64,000 nucleotides of DNA, taken from positions 175,820,183 through 175,884,182 of the forward strand of contig CM038052.1 of assembly GCA_021397845.1 (NCBI GenBank). Reading direction: 5' to 3'. The notes beneath the pieces were generated by a model. That model worked only from the letters and a program-made list of their open reading frames with translations, was not told the DNA's origin and searched no databases. Within the stretch, counting starts at the first letter, position 1; each line of letters opens with the position of its first letter. The translations under genes and the position numbers were made by a program. Below, piece after piece: positions 55,798 through 64,000 of this stretch. This DNA is from Areca catechu (taxonomy: Eukaryota; Streptophyta; Magnoliopsida; Arecales; Arecaceae).

Positions 55798-56030
55798 GGT
55801 TAGGATGGCAATTGGATCGGATCGGGTATAAATGGATCGGGTCAGCTTTAGGACAGGTCAAAAAAGATTCAATCGGAATCTGACTTGTTTATTAAATATA
55901 TCAAATTTTAGAATCCGAACCCGATTTATTTATTAAACAAGATATCCAACCCGACCTGTTTAGGACATGTTTACAAGCTTGACTTAAAAATTCCATTCAA
56001 TCCATTTTCAACCCGATTAAAAAAAAAACT
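55798..56030. repeat. Dispersed-repeat fragment with CGGGT/ACCCG blocks
   Basis: GGATGGCAATTGGATCGGAT begins a segment with GATCGGGTATAAATGG, GAATCCGAACCCGATT and CAACCCGACCTG, paired inverted blocks common in a plant dispersed repeat. A similar AT-rich segment occurs at about 57930-58110. Boundaries are uncertain. Confidence 0.35.
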
Positions 56031-56054
56031 CTCTCTCGTGACCTTCACGTCTTA

Positions 56055-56479
56055 TCTTCGCCATCGTGAACTCCTTCCCTCCACCAAATCTCTTATTCTA
56101 CTTTATCACCGCCTCTACTACCTCTATCGCCGTCCTCTCCTTTCTCTTCTTACTCAAAATCCCTCATCCCCTCCACCTAGTTGTTTGCTTCTATTACCGC
56201 TATCACCGCCCCCTTGCCTTCTACTCACTGGATTCCCTCTCTGAGTGGCTCAAGCCCCGCCTCCCCTATGATACCCTAGCTTCCTGGGGCATCACACCGG
56301 GCACTAAGATCCTTCGCAACCTCTGGCTCGAGCTCTTCCATGGAAAGACCTCCCTCCTCCTCTCCGACAAGGAGGGCTCCTCTTCCCTTCCTCTTTAAGC
56401 CATCCACATCACCACCAACCACATCCGCAACCTCCATGGATCCATGGTGCCCTCCTCATTGAATCCCATCAACTCCTCT
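56055..56479 (+). pseudogene. Possible host gene fragment (unidentified plant protein)
   Basis: The frame from 56066 reads through a hydrophobic segment (about residues 10-35) and then LDSLSEWLKPRLPYDTLASW, GITPGTKILRNLWLELFHGK and TSLLLSDKEG before a stop at 56398. The same frame continues for about 27 codons to where a repeat starts at 56480. The composition and pattern look like a real protein N-terminus with one membrane anchor, but the rest of the gene is absent. It vaguely recalls an uncharacterised plant protein; I cannot name it. Confidence 0.4.
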
Positions 56480-56780
56480 CAAGGGCGGATTGCCGGAGGG
56501 GCAAGGGGGGCCTTGACCCCCCTAATTTTTTTTTTCAATTTTTTTTATAGGTTAAGATTTTATGTAAAATTTTAAATATATATATATTTATACATTTGGC
56601 CCTTCTAAATTTGGGGATATTAAATATAACTTGAAGAATTTTGGAAAAAGATTTTTTCTAAAAGAATAAATACCATAAATTAGCTTTATCTACTTGAAAG
56701 TTTGATCACTACGAACTTTATCTTTTATTTTTATTAATTTTTTTATATTTTTTTAGGAGAAAACAAAGAATTTCCTTTTT
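56480..56780. mobile_element. Probable hAT-type element end
   Basis: CAAGGGCGGATTGCCGGAGG followed by GGCAAGGGGGGCC and GACCCCCCTAATTTTT, then AT-rich sequence. I associate this pattern with the ends of plant hAT-like transposons that truncate genes. The other end was not found. Confidence 0.4.
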
Positions 56781-58609
56781 ATCACTCGATCGGTGCCCGT
56801 CTCCAAAATCCGTTATAGTTGAAGCCATCGCATGCAGCCAGCATCGTCCCATTCACCATACCGATGGATTAGATGGTAGCTAGATATGTCATGTGGTGCG
56901 ATCGGCAAGAACGCTTTCATGACGAGACCGGGCGATTGCGCATACGTAAGGTCGGATACCATGATACGCTGGCCTACGACTACCATCTCGATAGCTTCTG
57001 TCAACTTTGCCGCACCGATGAACACCGCATGCAGTGAAGTCGCGCATCGTCCTAGCGATCGAACCCATTGTGTAGCACAATCGGATCTTGGAGGGTATGG
57101 GCAGGCAGGCACCTATCATGCCCTAGGCTCCCACCAATATTACTGTACTCACGCCCTATCGTCTTTGGCATCGTCGCTCGATGGACATCCCATCCCGCTG
57201 TGTAGTGCCAATGATACTCAATGTGACGCCACCACCACTATGGCCGGTGCGCGCGCATCATTTACGAGTCTGTGGTGCTTATGACTCCTCCGATTTCAAT
57301 TACTACTATATATAGAGCATTTTGAAAAATGAAGATTGTCAAAACTAGATTATGCAACAAGATGGAAGACGATTTTTTTGTCGATTATTTAGTTACTTAT
57401 ATCGATAAACAGATAGCTAAAAGTTTTACGATAAATTTCATTATTAATAAATTTAATATTATAAAATAAGATAAATATAATTTAAATAATATTTATAAAA
57501 AATATTTAAATTAATTTTAATTATTTATTAATATTTTTATATTTTTTTGATTTTTTTAAAAAAATTGATATGATCCATCCTCTCCAATAATGGCATCAAC
57601 AGGTCCCGCCACCGTCTCTTGTCGAAAAAGAAGCATCCCGAGGAGCTCATTGAGGATGTCACAGCCTGAGTTGTTATAGAGGAGCTCGGAAAGTAAAAAT
57701 TTTGCTGGAATCTCATGAGATGAGGGTGGATGAGAGGACATCGGCATCATACCCAGGCCTACCAGCATGATATCTGTCCTCTAGCCATCCATGATCTGTC
57801 GATCTCTATACGAGTTCCACGATCAAATGACCACAATTTTGACACCGTAAGGTGTGGTTTAAACTTGAAAGGAGCATATATATATATATATATACAATGA
57901 GACGTGAAATAAAATCTCAAGCCACGTAACAAAATTCTATTTAAATTTTAAACTGATCATATAATATATATATATTTAATTTTAAAAAATATTAAATAAA
58001 TTAAATAAATTATATAGGTTAAAATTTTTAAATCTGAACTTAATTTATTTAATAAATAAATTAAATAAATTGATCCGTTTATAATTAAATATATTTAAGT
58101 TCGATACAAATTTGTTTAAGGCGGTTAAAATGGAGATGGGTTGGTGAGGCGGGTCATATTTTGTAAGCCCTCGTTAAAGTTGCCGCATGTACGAGCCGTT
58201 GGAATTCCAAAGAAGGGATCGGATTCCCAGCTAGAAAGAGCCCGCTTCCCATCGGAAATCGACCTTTGTTTTTTTTTGAGTGCTTTCAACATGCACCTTG
58301 TAAGCTTTGCCTTCGGACCGAAACTGGTCTACGATTTAAACCGCATCGAACTATTATTAACCATTTCGGTTCAACAGTTCCACTGGGTAAAATCCCCAAA
58401 TGGCTCGGCATCCAAACTTCGCTTCGGCCTGGACCGCAAAAAGTTCGGGTTCTCTGTCCGGTCTGGCTTAAAAAAATATATAATATTAAAACCCGATCCG
58501 ATCCATACCATCGATTTCTTCCCCTACAGCCTCCGGTCCCTTCGGGCGGATCAAGAAGCTAGGGCTTTTTATTTTTTCCCGTTCGTCCTCGAAAACCCTG
58601 GAAGCCACC
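56781..58609. other. Upstream region of PRP17, no gene recognised
   Basis: A short open stretch at 56813-57119 (minus) includes VVVGQRIMVSDLTYAQSPGL and is unidentified. 57300-57580 and 57860-58100 are very AT-rich, with a (TA)n run near 57880. The PRP17 promoter and 5' UTR must lie in the last few hundred bases, which contain ATAATATTAAAACCC-like sequence, but no clear TATA box was chosen. Confidence 0.5.
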
Positions 58610-60432
58610 ATGGATCTTCTCCAAAGCTACGGGGACAAGAGCGACGAAGAAGATGGAGATGAATCGCGACGGGAGGAAGGAGAAGAGAAGGGGAAAGGAG
58701 GAGGGAAGGTCGAGGCGGACGTGGCCCCTGCCTCGCCGGACTCGGACTCCTCGTCCTCTCCTCCCCGTATCCTCCAGGCCAAGTCCGCCGCGCCGCGGGT
58801 GGACGACACCGCCCTCGCCCTCGCGGCTGCCGGTACTTCCCGCTCCCTCCACCGCCCCATCGATCCGGCCCAGCACTCCGTGGCCTTCAACCCCACCTAT
58901 GACCAGCTCTGGGCCCCCATCCACGGCCCCGCCCACCCCTTCGCCAAGGACGGCGTCCCCCAGGGCATGCGTAACCACAAGATCGGCTTCGTCGAGGACG
59001 CCTCCATCGAGCCCTTCCTCTTCGATGAGCAGTACAACACCTTCCACAAGTACGGCTACGCCGCCGACCCCTCCGGCATCGACTATGTCGGCGACCTCGA
59101 CACCCTCCAACGTAACCAGGCCCTCTCCGTATACAACATCCCCCAGCAGGAGCAGAAGCGCCGCCGCATCCAGATGAACGCCACCCCTGCTGAGGAAGAC
59201 CCCGACTCCGCCGCCGCCGCCGCGGCCGACCCCGACCCTGACGTCGACAACCCTGCCTCCGAGGAATGGCTCCTCAAGAACCGCAAGAGCCCGTGGGCAG
59301 GGAAGAAGGAGGGGGTCCAGGGTGAGCTTACCGAGGAGCAGAAGAAGTACGCCGAGGAGCATGCCGCGAAGAAGGCTGAGAAGGAGAGAGGTGGCGAGGG
59401 GAGAGGGGACCGGGTCGAGCACGTCGACAAGAGCACCTTCCATGGCAAGGAGGAGCGCGACTACCAGGGCCGGTCGTGGATCGCACCTCCGAAGGATGCC
59501 AAGGCCGCCAACGACCACTGCTACATCCCCAAGCGGTGGATCCACACGTGGAGCGGCCACACCAAGGGCGTCGCCGCCATTCGATTCTTCCCCAAGCATG
59601 GCCACCTCCTTCTCTCAGCGGGCATGGACTCAAAGGTCAAGATTTGGGATGTCTTCAATTCGGGCAAGTGCATGCGTACCTATATGGGCCACTCGAAGGC
59701 GGTCCGGGATATCTGCTTCTCCAACGATGGTACCAAATTCTTGAGCGCCGGCTATGACAAGCACATCAAGTATTGGGACACTGAGACCGGGAAGGTTATC
59801 TCGACCTTCTCCACTGGGAAAGTCCCCTATGTCGTGAAGCTTAACCCCGATGAAGACAAGCAGAACATTCTTCTTGCAGGGATGAGTGATAAGAAGATCG
59901 TTCAGTGGGACATGAATTCTGGGGAGATCACACAAGAGTATGATCAACATCTTGGTGCTGTGAATACCATTACATTTGTGGATAATAACCGGAGATTTGT
60001 TACTTCGAGTGATGACAAGTCCCTTCGTGTATGGGAGTTTGGAATTCCAGTGGTTATAAAGTATATAAGTGAGCCACACATGCATTCCATGCCATCAATT
60101 TCTCTTCATCCCAATTCAAATTGGCTGGCGGCACAGAGCTTGGATAATCAGATACTTATATATAGCACCAAGGAAAGGTTTCAGCTGAATAAAAAGAAGA
60201 GATTTGCGGGGCACATTGTGGCAGGTTATGCTTGTCAGGTGAATTTTTCCCCAGATGGACGGTTTGTTATGTCAGGTGATGGAGAGGGGAAGTGCTGGTT
60301 TTGGGATTGGAAGAGTTGCAAGGTTTTCAGGACTCTAAAATGCCACGAGGGAGTGTGCATTGGGTGTGAGTGGCATCCATTGGAGCAAAGCAAGGTAGCA
60401 ACTTGCGGATGGGATGGCATGATCAAATACTG
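58610..60432 (+). CDS. PRP17: Pre-mRNA-processing factor 17 (PRP17/CDC40), WD40 splicing factor
   Basis: PRP17 is a nuclear spliceosome protein needed for the second step of splicing. The start ATG at 58610 sits in an ideal context (GCCACCATGG). The N-terminus (MDLLQSYGDKSDEEDGDES) is acidic, as in the family. A conserved block follows from residue about 93 (NPTYDQLWAPIHGPAHPFAK, then KIGFVEDASIEPFLFDEQYN and TFHKYGYAADPSG). A charged Lys/Glu region spans about residues 240-275. Seven WD repeats run from about 318 to 608, including SAGMDSKVKIWD, SAGYDKHIKYWD and the last TCGWDGMIKYW. The main exon encodes 607 complete codons, slightly above the usual 570-580. The frame would run on to 60475 through poly-T-encoded Phe residues. 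A GT at 60433 in CTGGTATTT is a likely splice donor. An acceptor at 60488 (TCTTGTAG) would give a 4-codon end; the true last exon is not settled. Confidence 0.93.
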
Positions 60433-61604
60433 GTATTTTTTTTTTTTCAAAAGAATTTTTCATGCATTTTTTTAATCTCTCTTGTAGGATGGTGACTGCA
60501 TAATTGTTTATTATGGTGGATGATAAATACTATGTTAACTAGTTAATTCTTTCATTTTATTGCACTGCTTTCCGTAGGCTAATTTCTGATGTGAGTAGTG
60601 GTTGTAATCTGTGTCTTTAACTCACTTGTAGATCATGACATGTTAGTTTATAATATCATCTGTTGCATTTTGTGAACTTCTGAACTAGCTGCTGTAAAAC
60701 TTATCTTCATTCATGTTGTGAATGTGGCCACCTGTTGTTTCATGTGTAAGAAAGACCTGGAATGGTCTTTTTTTATTTTTGCCCCTTTCTGTTAATGTAA
60801 TATGGCATTATTCGAAAGTAGGGAAGGAGTAGATGAAGGAATGCCAATACAGGAAACAAAGAAATCACTTTAGAAAAGTTTAAGATATCTCAGAAGAGTG
60901 CTCAATAGCAGCCCCTGGAAAAAAACTGTTAAGAGAATACAAGTTTGGTTGTTGCCAAAAGTGGATGTCTTTGATAAGTTTATATTATTTGTGATCTTAA
61001 GCATATATTTCCTGATCAAGCACATATATGTAGTTATGAAAACAAACATTTTGGAGCTTGAGTAGTTATTGATAGAGATCCATCTGTCGATGTATAGGTG
61101 ATCTTTGCCTTTCATGCTTGTAATGATGTAGTGTTGGTGAAGTCAAGCCTTCCATTAGTTAAGACTTTTATCAAGACCATTGCTATTTGACAATGGCAGA
61201 ATTGACTATGCTAAAACTTGGACTACTATTTGGCATGCCTACTTCACTCAAATTTGGAAGCTTTTTGTCTTTTCACTTCACAATCACCATATACAGTGCC
61301 TTAACTTGTTCAGGCCTTTCATGGACAATTGCTAGCCATATTGTAATATCCAAAACCTCACACCACAATACTGGATGGTATTATTTGGGTTCGTTGACAT
61401 CTCACCATTTTGAGTATCCAAATCCATTCAAGTCCAACGTCAAGTATCATAAATCCAATTACAAACATCAAGACTAGCTCGTGGTCAACCTGAATAGGCC
61501 CATACTGCGATGTTTCCTCGTCCATGGAAGTCCTCTTTGATACCATCTGAAACAACTAGAGCCTTGCCCTCTAATTATCAATAGGACTGAATTGTACTTT
61601 GTGA
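60433..61604. other. 3' region of PRP17 and intergenic DNA
   Basis: The first part is intron or 3' UTR of PRP17. Candidate acceptors lie at about 60488 (TTGTAG) and 60579 (TTTCCGTAG). From about 61340 to 61590 there is AT-rich sequence with ATATCCAAAACCTCACACC and TTTGATACCATCTGAAACAA, which looks like a transposon-derived flank. No other gene was seen. Confidence 0.5.
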
Positions 61605-62795
61605 GTATGAGTAGTAGCAGCAGCAAGAGTAGGAGTCGTAGTAGTAGCGGAAGTGGCAGGAGTAGTAGGAACAGGAGTGGTGGCAGTAGCAGTAGCAGTA
61701 GCAGCAGCGGGAGCAGCAGTAGTAGCAATGGTAGCTGGAGTAGCAGTAGCAGCAACGGTAGCAGTGGTAGTAGTTGCAGTAGTAGTAGCAACAGCAAGAG
61801 CAGGAGTAGTAGGAGCAGCAATGATAACAATAGTAGCAGCGATAGCTGTAGTAGCATCAGCAGTAGCAGTAGGAGTGGTAGTAGTAGCAGCAGCAGCAGG
61901 AGTGTAGCGATAGCAATATTTGCAGTAGCAGAAGTAACAGCAGTAGCAGTAGCGGCGGTAGCAGTGGCAACAGTAGGAGTAGCAGGTGCAGTAGCGGTAG
62001 CAGTAATGGTTGGAGCAGTAGCAACAGGAGGAGCAGGAGTAGCAGGAGCAGCAGCAGCGGTAGGAGCAGCAACGGCAGCAGGCAGCAATAGCAGCAGTAG
62101 GCATAGCAGTAATAGCAGGAGCAGCAGCGATAGTAGGTAGCCGCGGCAGTAGGCAGGAGTAGCAATAGTAGCAGCGATAGCAAGAGTGGCAACGGCAATA
62201 GGCAGCAGCAATGGCAATAGGTAGCAGAGTGGCCAGCACACGTAGTAGTAGTAGCTGGAGCAGCAACTGCAATAGGCAGCAATAGCGAGCAGCAGATGGG
62301 AGGTAGCTGCACCAGCGGCAACGGGCAACGATAGCGATAGTGGTAGCAGGCAACTGCAGCGGTGGCAATAGTACCAACAGACAATGGTGCAGGCAGCAGT
62401 AGCGGCAACAGTAGTGGCGTCGGTAGTAGCAGCAAGTAGTAGTAGTAGCAAGTAGCAGTAGCAGGTAGTAATAGTATTGTAGTAGTAGTAGTAGCAAGTA
62501 GTAATAGTATTGTAGTAGTAGTAGTAGCAGTAGGAGTAGCAATAGCAGCAAGTAATAGTAGCAAGTAGCAATAGTAGCAAGTAGCAATAGTAGCAAGTAG
62601 CAGTAGTAGCAAGTAGCAGTAGCAGGTAGTAGTAGTACTATAATATAGTAGTAGTAGCAGTAGGAGTAGCAATAGCAGCAAGTAATAGTAGAAGTAGCAA
62701 GTAGCGGTAGCGGTGCAGTAGTAGTAGCAAGTAGCAGAAGTAGTAGCAAGTAGCAGAAGTAGTAGTAATAGCAGCAAATAGTAATAGTAGTATTC
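61605..62795. repeat. 1.2-kb imperfect trinucleotide tract (AGY)n
   Basis: The sequence is an almost unbroken run of AGT, AGC, AGG, GGT and related triplets, purer towards the right (AGTAGTAGTAGC and AGTAGCAAGTAGC units from 62430). Several frames on both strands stay open for 180-400 codons because of the period of three. These translate into Ser-, Leu-, Tyr- or Ala-rich low-complexity strings and are not genes. Confidence 0.95.
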
Positions 62796-62847
62796 ACATC
62801 ATTCCAGTGATCACATCATCCCAATGATCATCTCTATGATCACAGCA

Positions 62848-63540
62848 ACAGCAGCAGTAGTTTTCTATTATGCATTGTTATGTTCCAATCATCTGTATGG
62901 TACTTGGCTGTTAATAAAATTAGTCAATTTATTGGTGAATAGAATGCAATTTTACATACAGACTTGGTGGTAGTAGTAGTAGTTTTCCATTATGCATTAT
63001 TATGTTCCAATCATCTGCATGGTACTTGGATGTTAATAAAATTTGTCAATTTATTGGTGAACAGAAGGCAATTTTACATACAGACTGGCAGAAGCATGCA
63101 TGTACATTATAGCTGATTAAAATATACTTGAGTATCTAAATTTCATGATGTTATCTAAGCTGGCAGTATGGCATCTATTAAAGTATCCAAAACGCACCAT
63201 CTTTTTAAAGGTCAAAGATTTGGGTGCACCTTACCTTTGCATCAGCTGCTTGTGAGGACATCAGTAGTAGTAGTAGTAGTTTTCCATTATGCGTTAGTAT
63301 GTTCCAATCATCTGCATGGCACTTGGATGTTAATAAAATTTAGTCAATTTATTGGTGAACAGAAGGCAATTTTACATACAGACTTGTGCGAACAATTGGC
63401 AGAAGCATGCATGTACATTATAGCTGATTAAAATATGCTTGAGTATCTAAATTTTATGCTGTTATCTAAGCTGGCAGTATGATATCTATTAAAGTATCCA
63501 AAATTAGCAGCAGTACTAATAATAGTTTTCCATTATGCAT
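62848..63540. repeat. Tandem array attached to the triplet tract
   Basis: Units begin with (AGT)n TTTTCCATTATGC and continue TTCCAATCATCTGCATGG, TTGGATGTTAATAAAAT, GGCAATTTTACATACAGACT and, in the longer copies, TAAGCTGGCAGTATG. Starts are near 62848 (short), 62970, 63260 and 63510 (partial). The two full copies are about 290 bp with high identity. Each restarts from a triplet run, linking the array to the tract on the left. Confidence 0.9.
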
Positions 63541-64000
63541 TATTTGAAAGAATAGTGTTCTGAAAGCCAATCATATTTATTATTAGTTAGGGCATTTTTA
63601 TAAAGTTCTTCCAACTCATATATAATATTATATTAATAAAAGGTATTTTGATTCATCATATGCCGTGTCTTATATCTTTTTGTTTTAAGATTATGATGAA
63701 TTCCATAAATTAGGATAATGGATTTAGGATTATGATGAAGTTCATAATAGTGAGATCTAAGATTTTATAAATCCTAATTTAGAATATTCATAGTCGAAAG
63801 ATCATCGAGTCGGAAATCGATGTTTCCAGAAAGACTGGCACATTCTATATATGCTTGATAGAGACAGTGGTTGGTCTCACGACCACTTATGTAGGGATAC
63901 TAATATAAAGATATGGGTGCTCATTGGGGTACGAGTTCATTGAATTGATCTGTTATGAGAACACTTATGGAAGTCTTATTTGTCAAAAGATAATTTTCTT
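63541..64000. other. Right edge, AT-rich, probably repeat-derived
   Basis: No coding segment was found. ACCACTTATGTAGGGATACT and the following bases look like transposon or LTR leader sequence, but no partner copy lies in the window. Confidence 0.35.

Noticed and set aside
58559..59605. 348-codon minus-strand frame
   Set aside because: It is the antisense of the GC-rich 5' half of PRP17; the sense strand has clear family conservation.
61474..62797. Minus-strand frames of 306-408 codons rich in Leu, Tyr, Cys or Ala
   Set aside because: They are open only because the triplet repeat preserves phase; all three frames are open at once and encode homopolymer-like strings.

Overview
This is a nuclear plant DNA window, most likely from a monocot. 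Palms fit the style, but I cannot prove the family. Two genes are recognisable: a ROP/RAC small GTPase running off the left edge (exons at 73-136 and 10876-11321, + strand) and a PRP17/CDC40 splicing factor at 58610-60432 (+ strand). The PRP17 coding sequence is very rich in G/C-ending codons at its 5' end and A/T-richer at its 3' end, a gradient typical of monocot genes. Almost everything between them is transposable-element sequence in several layers.

Layout. (1) 73-11321: 3' part of the ROP gene. Its first visible intron is 10.7 kb and holds a solo LTR (4058-5180) with a perfect 5-bp target duplication, two miniature inverted-repeat elements (1447-2057 and 8617-9477), a 39-base poly-G run and a 267-bp tandem duplication. 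(2) 12450-38700: one nested stack. A decayed minus-strand Copia pol gene (about 12450-14692 and 37447-38700) was split by a Ty3/Gypsy element of the Tat type (14693-37446). One LTR of that element is interrupted by a second, more GC-rich Tat element (about 15986-25356). The Copia remnant also carries an inverted-repeat element full of 21-bp tandem repeats (12855-14197) and a SINE (37856-38057). Both Tat elements show the lineage hallmarks: gag-protease-RT-RNase H plus an extra archaeal-type RNase H, integrase, a tandem-repeat tract, and an additional reading frame on the opposite strand near the 3' LTR. In the outer element that frame has its own TATA-like box.

(3) 39081-42476: a GC-rich insert bounded by 73-bp direct repeats, a 1.7-kb foldback element and a near-perfect 82-bp hairpin. 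(4) 42490-52163: a LINE-like remnant (minus) split by a complete but decayed plus-strand Copia element (42887-51600, TSD CTTTT). That element hosts a two-LTR element with almost no interior (43610-46590, TSD GCCGT/GCTGT). (5) 52176-55200: two further SINE copies and a Copia fragment. (6) 55800-58609: repeat debris and a possible gene fragment. (7) 58610-60432: PRP17. (8) 61605-63540: a 1.2-kb triplet-repeat tract and a tandem array.

The two host genes have no evident functional link beyond sharing the locus. The other coding regions are parasitic and nearly all are broken by stops or frameshifts. No new cellular system is evident. The most interesting structures are the nesting order, the antisense extra frame with its own promoter-like box, the repeat-bounded segment at 39-40 kb and the SINE family.
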